From SHZI01 sp049290495 (GTDB taxonomy: Bacteria; Pseudomonadota; Gammaproteobacteria; Steroidobacterales; GCA-2729495), in NCBI GenBank assembly GCA_049290495.1, contig JBATNV010000200.1:83783-147782 (forward strand): a DNA stretch of 64,000 bases. Reading direction: 5' to 3'. Made by a program: the position numbers and the translations under genes. A model generated the notes under the pieces. The model ran no database searches. It saw nothing but the letters and a program-made list of their open reading frames with translations, and was not told the origin of the DNA. This document shows positions 34,852-43,416 of the stretch, in pieces. Each line of letters begins with the position of its first letter. Position 1 is the first letter of the stretch.

Positions 34852-35205
34852 CTATTTGCTGTTGGTCGGACAATGGTTGTCCATGGGGGTGAGTTGGCCG
34901 CCGATGACAAGAGCCGTGACAATCAGGCTGCCATCCGCGCAGCGTGTCATGACGGCGCTGACATCGACTGCGTAGGGATTCTGGCTGTTGCCCGGTTTCT
35001 GAGCGTCAAAGTCCTTGTAGACACGCAGGTTAAGCGGCGACTGTGTCTCCGTAGCGGTCTCCGCTGCAGGCGCGCCCGCTTCCGGTTTTGACTGTTTCGC
35101 AGTATCGAGTTTCCAGCGGTTTGCGTCCATGACCGGTGCTGTCTGCGCGGTAGCAGCGCCAGCCATCAGCAACAGGAGCGGTACCTGGAGGTAAAGGCAT
35201 GTCAC
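34852..35205 (-). CDS. small secreted protein of unknown function
   Basis: 117 residues, GTG start overlapping the hydrolase stop (GTGA). Signal peptide (about 1-20, ATAQ), then an Ala/Glu/Thr-rich linker and a C-terminal portion with two Cys (TRCADGSLIVTALVIGGQLTPMDNHCP in parts) that could form one disulfide. No family recognised. Position between a membrane-anchored hydrolase and two cytochromes suggests a periplasmic role in the same pathway. Confidence 0.65.
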   Translation of the reverse strand: MTCLYLQVPLLLLMAGAATAQTAPVMDANRWKLDTAKQSKPEAGAPAAETATETQSPLNLRVYKDFDAQKPGNSQNPYAVDVSAVMTRCADGSLIVTALVIGGQLTPMDNHCPTNSK

Positions 35206-36173
35206 GGCGTTACAGCTGCCTGTGCTGCAACAGCCGGCGTTGCGAGCCAGGTCTGCATGTCTTTTGCAACTGCGGTGCCGGCTTCTTCTGCGGCCATATG
35301 CCCGATGCCCGGATAGGTGATGACGGTGACCTCGGGCGCATTTGTCAGCATCTTGCGCAGCTCTTCGGCTTGTTCAACCGGCGCCTGGGGGTTCTTTTCT
35401 CCCCACAGGATCAGCGTCGGAACACGGATTGCAGCGGTGACCTTGACGATGTCCGCACTCGAGTAGCTGCGCAGCCGGGCAAGGATCGCTGCCCGCTGTC
35501 CTTCAAGCATCCACATGTCGTACCACTGGTCGATGAGCTTGTCGTTCACTTTCGAAGGGTCGCCGAAGCGCGAAGTCAGCATGAACTTTGCGAGCGCGCG
35601 CGGCGTGATGTACTTGAGGATATCCGCAGCCTTCGGGACAGTCCGTCCTGCGCGCTGCATGGACCGGCCTTCGAGCGAGCCGGGGCTAAGCAGGATCAGT
35701 CGCTCTACCCGTTCGGGATGTGCCGCGGTGTAATGCAGGGCGACGGTGCCACCGAGTGAGGTACCGCCGATCGAGAAGCGTTTCAGCTGGAGTGCATCGA
35801 CGAAACGGCTGGTCAATTCGACCGTACGCTCAAGACTATAGTCGCCTGACGGATCTGGCCCGGTCAGCCCATGGCCGGTCATGTCGAAGCGCAGGACGCG
35901 ATGCGTCTTCTTTAGCGATTCGACTGCGTCGTCCCAGCTCAGCAGGCTGGCGAAATTGGCATGGATCAGGACGATGGGTGGGCCGCTGCCTTCGTCGCGG
36001 TAATGAATGCGGACTCCGTCCACGTTGAGGAACCGGGATGCCGCGTTCGCGTATTTCGCCTCGAGTACTTCGGCAGGGACATCGCGATAGATCCAGGCGC
36101 CAATCAGAAAGGCGATGCAGCCAGTGACGAAAATGGCGCCGAGGCCATAGCCAAAATATCGCAACCACCGCAT
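35202..36173 (-). CDS. membrane-anchored alpha/beta hydrolase
   Basis: 323 residues. N-terminal membrane helix (about 8-28) then an alpha/beta-hydrolase fold with VHYRDEGSGPPIVLIHANFAS in parts, the nucleophile elbow GGTSLGG and the catalytic His in GIGHMAAEE. At the usual acid position the motif reads WGEKNP, with Asn in place of the expected Asp, so the acid may be elsewhere or activity may be altered. First gene of the cytochrome operon. A second anchored hydrolase of the same type, with an intact Asp (GAQDR), is at 50993. Confidence 0.85.
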   Translation of the reverse strand: MRWLRYFGYGLGAIFVTGCIAFLIGAWIYRDVPAEVLEAKYANAASRFLNVDGVRIHYRDEGSGPPIVLIHANFASLLSWDDAVESLKKTHRVLRFDMTGHGLTGPDPSGDYSLERTVELTSRFVDALQLKRFSIGGTSLGGTVALHYTAAHPERVERLILLSPGSLEGRSMQRAGRTVPKAADILKYITPRALAKFMLTSRFGDPSKVNDKLIDQWYDMWMLEGQRAAILARLRSYSSADIVKVTAAIRVPTLILWGEKNPQAPVEQAEELRKMLTNAPEVTVITYPGIGHMAAEEAGTAVAKDMQTWLATPAVAAQAAVTP

Positions 36174-36252
36174 CAGGCATCTCCTGTCGGCGAACCCGGG
36201 TCAGTGACCGTTCGGGGTACAGTGAGGCAACAGTGTTGCACGTGCCATGGGC

Positions 36253-36286
36253 AAAAAAAAACGGGGGCTGCGTCAGCAGCCCCCGT
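36253..36286 (-). terminator. intrinsic terminator of the Ala-rich lipoprotein gene
   Basis: On the minus strand ACGGGGGCTGC (36286-36276) pairs perfectly over 11 bp with GCAGCCCCCGT (36271-36261) around a TGAC loop, followed by nine T (36261-36253). There is no T run on the plus strand. Confidence 0.9.
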
Positions 36287-36310
36287 CTCGTCCAGCATGT
36301 CGAGTCTGGA

Positions 36311-36664
36311 TTACTTAGCTGCAGTGGCGTCAGCAGCGGCGCTAGCAGCGTCTGCAGCAGCCCCAGCAGCGTCAGCAGCAGCGCCGGCAGCGTCGCTAGC
36401 CGCATTAGCCGCATCAGCCGCATCAGCGGCAGCGGCACCAGTGGCGTCTACTGCTGCACCAGCGGCATCAGCAGCAGCAGCAGCAGAGTTTGCATCGCCA
36501 GCAGCGTCAACTGCCTGCGCAGCGCTATCCATCGCGACGTCAGCAGCTTCGGTCGCCTCTTGGGCAGCTTCTGTCGCCTGTTCGGCGGGCTTGCCACCGC
36601 AGCCGGCAATCATCAGCAGTGCAACTGGCAAACCAAGCCATGCTTTACGGATCGTAGTGCTCAT
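36311..36664 (-). CDS. alanine-rich Lpp/OprI-like lipoprotein
   Basis: 117 residues. Signal peptide with lipobox MIAGC (Cys22). The mature chain is about half Ala with Asp, Gly, Ser and Thr, no aromatic or Cys residues, and consists of short AADAAxAA-type units. It ends in Lys. Braun-type lipoproteins (Lpp, OprI) are alanine/leucine-zipper trimers whose C-terminal Lys is cross-linked to peptidoglycan, so an analogous structural role is inferred; sequence identity to them is not claimed. Strong Shine-Dalgarno AGGAGG at 36678-36673, eight bases before the ATG, and a strong terminator suggest a highly expressed single gene. Confidence 0.75.
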   Translation of the reverse strand: MSTTIRKAWLGLPVALLMIAGCGGKPAEQATEAAQEATEAADVAMDSAAQAVDAAGDANSAAAAADAAGAAVDATGAAAADAADAANAASDAAGAAADAAGAAADAASAAADATAAK

Positions 36665-37020
36665 TTAATCATCCTCCTGTATCCACAATATTCAACGCCC
36701 AGATTCAGGCGAAGAAACTTCCGCCTGATATCGGCAAGCTGGTTCCAGGACACCCCCTGTAAACGCAACATTGCCGAAACCGGTTCCCATCCCATTGCTG
36801 CCATTCAGAATTTTTTTGATGAAGGCCCGGGCGACTCCCGCCGACAACCCGCATCTGCCTCTGTATGACAACCTGAAGCCTGCTGAGAGCCGGCAGGCGC
36901 GCGTAGCATACACCAATGATTGCTGAATTCATCGACGGGGCAGCGGCAGCCGGTTGCCCGGAAAGTTGACGGCATGCGCCTGTGCCGGTCATCATAGCGA
37001 CGCTGTGTCGGTAAAAGTCC
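36665..37020. other. 356-bp intergenic region between divergent genes
   Basis: It holds the leader of the lipoprotein gene (AGGAGG at 36673-36678 on the minus strand) and, at the other end, the promoter region of the TetR gene. I found no clear -35/-10 pair, no long inverted repeat and no open frame with a believable start. The short frames that cross it look like chance. Confidence 0.5.
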
Positions 37021-37608
37021 ATGCCCAGAATTGAAGCCGCCAATATTGAAGAACATGTCCGTCTGCAGACCGGGCGGATCCTCGCTGCCGCAACCCAGTT
37101 GTTTCGCGAACTTGGTTACCGCGGTACCGATATGGAAGACATAGCCCAGGCTGTCGGACTGGCGCGCAACTCCCTGTACCGCTACTACCCCAACAAGGAT
37201 CACATCCTGCTGGCCTGCGTGCTCCGCGACATGGTGCCTTTTGTTGAAGAACTGAAGTCACTGGAGGCCCGGTATCCCGATCCACTGCCGCGTATCAGCG
37301 CATGGCTGGATACCCAGATCGAGATAGCCACGAGTCCTGCGCACGCCACGATGGAGCTCATGGGCGAGATCCGGGAAGCCGCGCCGGAGCTGCGCAAGCA
37401 GATTATCGCCCTGCACAGCCTGCCGAATGCGGTGCTGGAAGGCGCGGTGACCGAACTGCTGAAAGGCAAACGCCGCGACGTGCAACTGGTGACCGTGTTG
37501 GTTGCTGGCATGGTGGAGGCAGCGTCGCGGCAGGCGATCAGACAAGGTAACAAGGTGGCCATAAAGCGCGAACTGCGCCGTATGGTCGAGAGCGTCCTCA
37601 TTAACTGA
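37021..37608 (+). CDS. TetR/AcrR-family repressor
   Basis: 195 residues. N-terminal TetR helix-turn-helix (about 15-62: ILAAATQLFRELGYRGTDMEDIAQAVGLARNSLYRYYPNKDHIL in parts), followed by a helical ligand-binding domain with no recognised ligand. 16 bp upstream of the MFS transporter gene, hence likely the local repressor of that pump and itself. The ATG has only a weak ribosome site (GGTAAAAG). Confidence 0.92.
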   Translation: MPRIEAANIEEHVRLQTGRILAAATQLFRELGYRGTDMEDIAQAVGLARNSLYRYYPNKDHILLACVLRDMVPFVEELKSLEARYPDPLPRISAWLDTQIEIATSPAHATMELMGEIREAAPELRKQIIALHSLPNAVLEGAVTELLKGKRRDVQLVTVLVAGMVEAASRQAIRQGNKVAIKRELRRMVESVLIN

Positions 37609-37624
37609 CAGGTCCCGGAATCCG

Positions 37625-39016
37625 ATGAACATCGACGCAAAACAACGTAACAAGGTCCTGCTGCTGCTGTTTGTCGGCGTGCTGATGGGGGCCCTTGATA
37701 TCGCCATCGTCGGACCGGCGTTTCCGGCAATCCAGTCCGAGTTTGTTGTCGACAGCCGGCATATGGCCTGGATCTTCAATATTTACGTGCTGGTCAGCCT
37801 GATCAGTACGCCGCTCATGGCCAAGCTCTCCGATCGCTTTGGCCGACGCAGTATCTACATCCTCGACGTTGCGCTGTTCGTTTCCGGCTCGGTGGTCGTT
37901 GCCATGGCGCGCAGTTATCCGATGATGATCGTTGGCCGTGCTGTCCAGGCCTTGGGTTCGGGCGGTATCCTGCCGGTTGCTGCCGCCGTGATTGGCGATA
38001 CGTTCCCCCCCGAGAAGCGCGGCGGTGCGCTCGGGCTGATCGGCGCCGTATTCGGCATAGCATTTCTGGTCGGGCCAGTGCTGGCGGGCTTCGTGCTCAA
38101 ATACGGAACCTGGCACTGGCTGTTCCTGATCAATTTGCCGATTGGCCTGATATTGATGGTCGCTGCGGCGCGTATGCTCCCCGCGACCCGGCCTGCGCAG
38201 CGCAAGCCCTTTGATTTTAAGGGTGTGCTGCTGATGAGCCTGATTCTCGGTCCGCTCGCTTTCGGCATCACCGGGCTCGACCGGAGTCTGCCGATGATGG
38301 GCATGGGTGAGCCACTGATCGGCGGCGCCATCATGCTGGGGCTGGTACTCATACCGCTGTTCTGGGGCAACGAAAAGCGGGCTGCAGACCCGGTGCTGCA
38401 ACCGCGACTGTTCAGTTCAAAACAGATGAACATCGCCGGCTTGCTGTCGATCGGTACCGGTATGGCAGAAACCAGTGGCGTGTTTCTGCCCTCGCTGGCG
38501 GTCGCTGGCCTGGGCATGACGGCTCATGAGGCGAGTTTCTGGATGATCCCGACGGTGATCGCGCTGGTCATCGGTTCGCCGCTTGCTGGCCGTTTGCTCG
38601 ACCGCATCGGTTCAAAGGTGGTCGTGCAGGGTGGTCTGCTGATGGCCGCTGTCGGGTTTTTCATGTTCGGTATTGCAGGTACCAACATGATCTTTTTCGT
38701 ACTCGGACAGGTCCTGTCCGGCTTTGGGCTCTCGGCACTGCTGGGTGCCCCATTGCGCTATGTGGTGCTCAACGAAGCGGGTGCCGAGCAGCGCGGTGCT
38801 GCGCAGGGGCTGCTGAGCGTGATGCTCTCGATGGGACAACTCAGCGGTGCGGCCCTGGTCGGCGCCATAGCGGCATCTTACGGTTCGGACAATCCGCAGG
38901 GTTTCCAGCAGGGTTTTATTGCCATTGGCGTGGTGATGACGGTGATGACGCTGCTTGCCCTGGGTCTCAAGAACCGGGCTGCGGAGCGCGCCAACAGCGC
39001 CGTCGTCAGCGCCTGA
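37625..39016 (+). CDS. MFS transporter, drug:H+ antiporter (DHA2/EmrB-like)
   Basis: 463 residues, about 14 membrane helices. Seen: helix-1 motif MGALDIAIVGPAFPAI (motif D1 of DHA2 pumps), loop 2-3 AKLSDRFGRRSIY, and motif C-like GIAFLVGPVLAGFVL. A proton-driven multidrug exporter is the usual role. Probably controlled by the upstream TetR protein. Its 3' end overlaps the convergent gene by 11 bp. Confidence 0.9.
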   Translation: MNIDAKQRNKVLLLLFVGVLMGALDIAIVGPAFPAIQSEFVVDSRHMAWIFNIYVLVSLISTPLMAKLSDRFGRRSIYILDVALFVSGSVVVAMARSYPMMIVGRAVQALGSGGILPVAAAVIGDTFPPEKRGGALGLIGAVFGIAFLVGPVLAGFVLKYGTWHWLFLINLPIGLILMVAAARMLPATRPAQRKPFDFKGVLLMSLILGPLAFGITGLDRSLPMMGMGEPLIGGAIMLGLVLIPLFWGNEKRAADPVLQPRLFSSKQMNIAGLLSIGTGMAETSGVFLPSLAVAGLGMTAHEASFWMIPTVIALVIGSPLAGRLLDRIGSKVVVQGGLLMAAVGFFMFGIAGTNMIFFVLGQVLSGFGLSALLGAPLRYVVLNEAGAEQRGAAQGLLSVMLSMGQLSGAALVGAIAASYGSDNPQGFQQGFIAIGVVMTVMTLLALGLKNRAAERANSAVVSA

Positions 39017-39584
39017 GGCGAAACGTGGCAGTCAGCCAGTTGCCGGCCGCGTAGACCAGCAACAGCAGCATTGCGAGTTGCCCGGCCATGACGCAGGCCA
39101 GCTTCAGTCTTTTGGCCAGCACCAGCAGGACCGGTAACCAGCCGGTCTCTGCCGGGTAAAGGCTGATGGCACTCAGCGCGGCGATATTTTCCAGCCAGTC
39201 GAAGGCGGTTCCGAGCATGAACACGGGCAGCAGATTCCGCGCCGTGAGCACTGCATACCATTTCGGCAGACTGTTGCGTAGCGCAAATGCTGCCGTCGCC
39301 GCGATGAACAGGCCGGCCGAAAAAGGAAAGACATAGTCGATCAGCGTGAAGACATGGTAGAGCTCGCGAGCCGTGTCTGTGTAGGTGGCGATCTGCGGGT
39401 AAACCTCCGCAGTCGAGAGCCCGTTCTGCAGGTCGAAGGGCGGGTTGCCGCCCGCGTGGGCTGGAAACCGCTCGCCGATTCGTAGCAGCGACAGCAGTGA
39501 GCCGACGAACAAAACGACCACGCCAAGGTAGAGCCACCAGGTTCGCGATGTACGGATTACCAGATTCTGCAGGCGGCTCAGCAC
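39006..39584 (-). CDS. small multi-pass membrane protein, unknown function
   Basis: 192 residues from GTG 39584, which has GGAGG six bases upstream. An open frame extends to a TTG at 39638 but without a ribosome site. Four hydrophobic segments are visible (about 22-40, 90-112, 120-140, 160-180). The pattern YHVFTLIDYVFPFSAGLFI and TAFDWLENIAAL recurs in hypothetical membrane proteins of proteobacteria, but I cannot assign a family. It is convergent with the MFS gene. Confidence 0.65.
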   Translation of the reverse strand: MLSRLQNLVIRTSRTWWLYLGVVVLFVGSLLSLLRIGERFPAHAGGNPPFDLQNGLSTAEVYPQIATYTDTARELYHVFTLIDYVFPFSAGLFIAATAAFALRNSLPKWYAVLTARNLLPVFMLGTAFDWLENIAALSAISLYPAETGWLPVLLVLAKRLKLACVMAGQLAMLLLLVYAAGNWLTATFRLRR

Positions 39585-39685
39585 ACTGAAGTCCTCCGTC
39601 CCTGGCGCGATGATGCCTGTCCGGTACAGATGCCTCAATCGATGCGGCTATACTTTTTCCGTATCCGCGAGGTAGAGGTGTGTTG

Positions 39686-40150
39686 ATGGCTTACTGGCTG
39701 ATGAAGTCCGAACCCTCGGTGTACAGCATCGATGACCTGCAGCGGGATGGCAGCACAGACTGGACCGGCGTGCGTAATTACCAGGTACGCAACATGTTCC
39801 GCGACGACTTCCGGAGCGGTGATCTGGCGTTTTTCTACCATTCAAGCTGCGCAGAGCCCGGGATCGTCGGCCTGATGACGGTGTCTGGCCAGGCCTGTCC
39901 TGATCCTGGCCAGTTTGATTCCCGGTCAGAATATTTCGATGTGCGGGCGCAACCCGACAAGCCGGTCTGGCTTTCGGTGGAGATGCGCTTCAAGCAGAAA
40001 TTCACCACTGTCCTGACGCTCGATAAGCTGCGCCAGTACGCGGCGCTTGCAGATCTCGCGCTGCTGCGTCGGGGTAATCGCCTGTCGGTAATGCCCGTCA
40101 CGCCGGCGGAGTGGCGCTTCATGCTCGGTCTCGCCAGGCAGAAGAAATAA
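39686..40150 (+). CDS. EVE-domain protein
   Basis: 154 residues, entirely an EVE (PUA-like) domain: AYWLMKSEPSVYSIDDL, TDWTGVRNYQVRNMFRD, GDLAFFYHSSC, PGIVGLMTV and the C-terminal VTPAEWRFML. EVE domains bind modified bases in RNA or DNA; the bacterial YciO/thymocyte-protein-like group is widespread but its target is unsettled. ATG 39686 has GAGG at 39675-39678. Confidence 0.93.
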   Translation: MAYWLMKSEPSVYSIDDLQRDGSTDWTGVRNYQVRNMFRDDFRSGDLAFFYHSSCAEPGIVGLMTVSGQACPDPGQFDSRSEYFDVRAQPDKPVWLSVEMRFKQKFTTVLTLDKLRQYAALADLALLRRGNRLSVMPVTPAEWRFMLGLARQKK

Positions 40151-40177
40151 GCCGGTCGGCTGCCGGATGCAGGGCTG

Positions 40178-41752
40178 TTACGCGGGATTTTTCCGGCGGC
40201 TCTCGTCGAGTATCTGCTGACGTACTGCACTGATTTCCGTCGTCCGCGATGCTGGCGCCGTGGCGCTGCAGGCAGGCGTACGCGGACAGGCATTGCTGCG
40301 CGGACAAATCACGCTGGCCGGTGACTCCAGCGCCTCGCCGACCCAGGCGATATTGAGCACTCCCCCAACCGCGCGGATTGCACTCGCGGCACTTGCTGGC
40401 ACTGTGGCTGTGCCGCTGCGACGGCGGCAGACCTGGTGGATTTCCTGCACGATGGCTTCAGCGTCAAAACCCTGTGACTCCAGTGCTGGCACCAGATCGA
40501 TACCTACCGAGAGCACATGCGGATTGCCCGCCATGTCTCTGGTGCGCAGCGAGTGACAGCAATAGAGCAGCGCACGTTCACCGTCGATGAGTACAGAAAT
40601 CTGCGCCGCCGGCTGCAAGTTCTTGCCCCCGTCCAGCATCCGGAACACCGCCCAGTGCGGGCAGGGGTCGGAGACCATGGCGAAATTTCCCCACGGCAGC
40701 GGTATGCCATTGCCGCGATACACGGCACGCAGATAGCCCGGCGGATAAGCATCGAAGAAATGCCAGTGTCGATAGGGCGACACGGCAGTCATCCGGCGCA
40801 TGACGACCGCGGGCGTCAGTTCCAGCTTGCTGCAGGCCTCGACACGATAACTCTCGCGCGTGAGGAAACGCCGGAAGTCGCGCTTCGGGCACAAAAGCGC
40901 GCCGGCGAAGAAGCCGCACTCGAAGTCTCGCCAGGCAGAAAGCACGTCCTGAACGTTCATACCGCCGGTGTTCTGCGCGGTGCCAGTCGGGCTGCCACCC
41001 ATTTCACCGCCTGTGGCATGCGCTGACTTCAGCCCGTCTCCGCCGTGCAGGATCTTGTGCGCCAGGTGAGAGGCGAGGTCGAATTTCAGGCGGGCAGGAT
41101 CCTTCTGCAGTTCGCGATTGGCGTAGACGGTGCCGGGCGCCTCATAGAAAGAGCGCATCATGCTGCGTACCTCACGATCATTGTCGCGTGCCAGCAGCGG
41201 CTTGCGATCGAACCATTGCACCTTTACGCCGTGGCGTTTGCAAAGGTGCAGCAGGTCATCGACCGTCAGCGGAAAGCGCCGTTCACCGATCTCCTCGGCA
41301 GAGCGTTCCAGATCCGGAAAATCGTTCTGCGCCATCTCCTGATAGGAGCGGATCAGCAGATGAGCAAACTGCTGGCCTGTCGTGCCTGTCTGCGCCAGGA
41401 GTTCGGGGATAGCTGCTTCAAGCAGTTCGCGGGAAAACAGAAAACCCGGCTCAAGCGGAATTCTCGCCGCGCCGCCCTTGATCTTGTCGCGCGGCGTGGC
41501 CTCGATTTCCGGATTCTCGTCGAGAAACCACTTTGCGTCTTTCTGGAACACGGAGGCCAGTAGTTCCAGCAGTGCGGCCGAAGGAATCCGTTGCCCGGTC
41601 TCGATCATGCTCAGGTAGGAGACGGACGGCGCCAGGTCTGCATCGAGCTGGATGCACCGGGTGGAGAGGTCCTGCAGCGTCAGTCCGTTCCGCTTGCGCA
41701 GACTGCGGAATTTCGCGCCGAGGAAGTGGCTCTTTCTGAGCAGAGTGGACAT
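40178..41752 (-). CDS. XRE-family regulator with ImmA/IrrE-like domain, likely regulator of the glyoxylate shunt
   Basis: 524 residues. N-terminal XRE helix-turn-helix (about 10-70: FRSLRKRNGLTLQDLSTRC, YLSMIETGQRIP), a middle region with degenerate ImmA-like features (about 150-240, including LASHLAHKILHGGD), and a C-terminal domain ending in a Cys-rich motif (VICPRSNACPRTPAC). This is the architecture of RamB-type short-chain-acyl regulators, one of which controls aceA/aceB in Corynebacterium. It diverges from aceB with 74 bp between starts, and the intergenic region carries three phased repeats next to its own ATG, implying control of both directions. Confidence 0.87.
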   Translation of the reverse strand: MSTLLRKSHFLGAKFRSLRKRNGLTLQDLSTRCIQLDADLAPSVSYLSMIETGQRIPSAALLELLASVFQKDAKWFLDENPEIEATPRDKIKGGAARIPLEPGFLFSRELLEAAIPELLAQTGTTGQQFAHLLIRSYQEMAQNDFPDLERSAEEIGERRFPLTVDDLLHLCKRHGVKVQWFDRKPLLARDNDREVRSMMRSFYEAPGTVYANRELQKDPARLKFDLASHLAHKILHGGDGLKSAHATGGEMGGSPTGTAQNTGGMNVQDVLSAWRDFECGFFAGALLCPKRDFRRFLTRESYRVEACSKLELTPAVVMRRMTAVSPYRHWHFFDAYPPGYLRAVYRGNGIPLPWGNFAMVSDPCPHWAVFRMLDGGKNLQPAAQISVLIDGERALLYCCHSLRTRDMAGNPHVLSVGIDLVPALESQGFDAEAIVQEIHQVCRRRSGTATVPASAASAIRAVGGVLNIAWVGEALESPASVICPRSNACPRTPACSATAPASRTTEISAVRQQILDESRRKNPA

Positions 41753-41760
41753 AAGTCAGG

Positions 41761-41798
41761 TGTGAAATTTACACAGTGAAATTTTCGATGTGAAATTT
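41761..41798. promoter_or_regulatory. three direct repeats, probable operator of the aceB/regulator divergent promoters
   Basis: GTGAAATTT occurs at 41762-41770, 41776-41784 and 41790-41798, spaced exactly 14 bp apart; the last two are followed by TTCG. The first is also part of the imperfect dyad TGTGAAATTTACACA. The repeats start nine bases upstream of the regulator ATG and end 28 bases before aceB. A 14-bp period puts successive sites on rotated helix faces. Confidence 0.65.
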
Positions 41799-41826
41799 TC
41801 GTCTGCGTCCATCGTAAGCTCCGTCC

Positions 41827-43386
41827 ATGGATACAGCAAGCCACACCGACAGCATCATCACGCCGCAGGCCATGCGGCTGGTCACCGAACTGCAGCGCCG
41901 CTTCAATCCCCGCCGGATGGAGCTGCTGGCCGCGCGCCAGAAGCGACAGGCCGCCATCGATGCCGGCGCCATGCCGGACTTTCTGCCCGACACAGCGGTC
42001 ATACGCGCCGCCGACTGGCGAATTTCACCGGTGCCTGTCGATCTGCAGGACCGGCGGGTTGAAATCACCGGTCCGGTCGAGCGCAAGATGATGATCAATG
42101 CGCTGAACTCTTCGGCGCTGGCCTTCATGGCCGATTGCGAGGACTCCTGTGCGCCAACCTGGGACAACATCGTTCAGGGCCAGCAGAATCTCAAGGACGC
42201 CGTCGACCGCACCATCAGCTACGCCGACCCCGTAAGCCAGAAACACTACCGGCTCAATGACAAGATTGCGACGCTGATCGTGCGGCCGCGCGGCTGGCAC
42301 CTGGTTGAGAAACACATATGCATAGACGGTGAGCCGGTATCGGCTTCGCTATTTGATTTCGGCGTCTTCCTAGCGAACAACCACGCGTCGCTGGCGCGTC
42401 ACGGTACCGGGCCGTACTTCTACCTGCCGAAGATGGAAAGCCATCTCGAAGCGAGACTGTGGAACGATGTCTTCGTCGCGGCGCAGGAACATCTGGGCAT
42501 GCCGCAGGGGACGATCAAGGCCACCGTATTGATCGAGACAATCCTCGCGGCATTCGAGATGGATGAGATCCTCTACGAGTTGCGGGAACATTCGGCCGGG
42601 CTGAACTGCGGACGGTGGGACTACATCTTCAGCTTCATCAAGAAATTCCGTAACCGGCCTGATTTCATGCTGCCTGATCGCAGCACGGTGACGATGGATC
42701 GTCACTTTCTGAAGTCCTATGTGGATCTGCTGATCCGCACCTGCCATCGGCGTGGTGCCCATGCGATGGGTGGCATGGCAGCACAGATCCCGGTGAAGAG
42801 CGACCCGGCCGCCAACGACGCGGCGATGGCCCGCGTACGAGCGGACAAGCTGCGCGAAGCGCGTGCCGGGCACGATGGCACGTGGATCGCGCATCCCGGT
42901 CTCGCGGCTGTCGCTCTGGAAGCTTTTGCCACAGTCATGACCGGCCCAAACCAGTTACAAGTCAGCCGTGAGGATGTTGCGGTGACCGCCGCCGATCTGC
43001 TGCGCGTTCCAGACGGGCCGATTACCGATGAGGGACTGCGTCACAACATCCGTGTTGGCCTGCAGTACCTCGAGGCCTGGCTCGGCGGGCAGGGCTGTGT
43101 GCCGCTCTATCACCTGATGGAAGACGCCGCGACCGCTGAAATCTGTCGCGCGCAGATCTGGCAGTGGCTGCGACACGGCGCGCATACCAGCGATGGCCGG
43201 GCTGTCACGATTGCGCGATTCGACACGTCCCTGCAGGAAGAACTGCGGGTTATCGCCGGCGAAATCGGTGCAGACCGCTTCAAGGCGGGGCACTTCGATA
43301 CCGCTGCACAGATGTTCGCCACGATGATCCGTGCCCCTGATTTCGATGAGTTCCTGACGCTGCCAGCCTACGAAAGACTTTCCTGA
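41827..43386 (+). CDS. aceB: malate synthase A
   Basis: 519 residues. Condenses glyoxylate with acetyl-CoA to malate. Seen: FMADCEDSCAPTW, DGEPVSASLFDFGVFLANNH in parts, GPYFYLPKMESHLEARLWNDVF in parts, the catalytic region IKATVLIETILAAFEMDEILYELREHSAGLNCGRWDYIFSF in parts, and MGGMAAQIP. Compact malate synthase A type, without the extra domain of GlcB. First gene of aceBAK; 30 bp to aceA. Confidence 0.96.
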   Translation: MDTASHTDSIITPQAMRLVTELQRRFNPRRMELLAARQKRQAAIDAGAMPDFLPDTAVIRAADWRISPVPVDLQDRRVEITGPVERKMMINALNSSALAFMADCEDSCAPTWDNIVQGQQNLKDAVDRTISYADPVSQKHYRLNDKIATLIVRPRGWHLVEKHICIDGEPVSASLFDFGVFLANNHASLARHGTGPYFYLPKMESHLEARLWNDVFVAAQEHLGMPQGTIKATVLIETILAAFEMDEILYELREHSAGLNCGRWDYIFSFIKKFRNRPDFMLPDRSTVTMDRHFLKSYVDLLIRTCHRRGAHAMGGMAAQIPVKSDPAANDAAMARVRADKLREARAGHDGTWIAHPGLAAVALEAFATVMTGPNQLQVSREDVAVTAADLLRVPDGPITDEGLRHNIRVGLQYLEAWLGGQGCVPLYHLMEDAATAEICRAQIWQWLRHGAHTSDGRAVTIARFDTSLQEELRVIAGEIGADRFKAGHFDTAAQMFATMIRAPDFDEFLTLPAYERLS

Positions 43387-43416
43387 GCCCGATTCAACCC
43401 GTTTGAGGATTTCGCC

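Noticed and set aside
36311..36664. Ala-rich repeats as a CRISPR or DNA tandem-repeat array
   Set aside because: The repeats are short and imperfect codon-level units in a frame with a lipobox, ribosome site and terminator.
36233..36868. Ser-rich plus-strand frame (211 residues) over the Ala-rich lipoprotein
   Set aside because: It is the shadow of the repetitive GCN codons, has no ribosome site and starts within a terminator.
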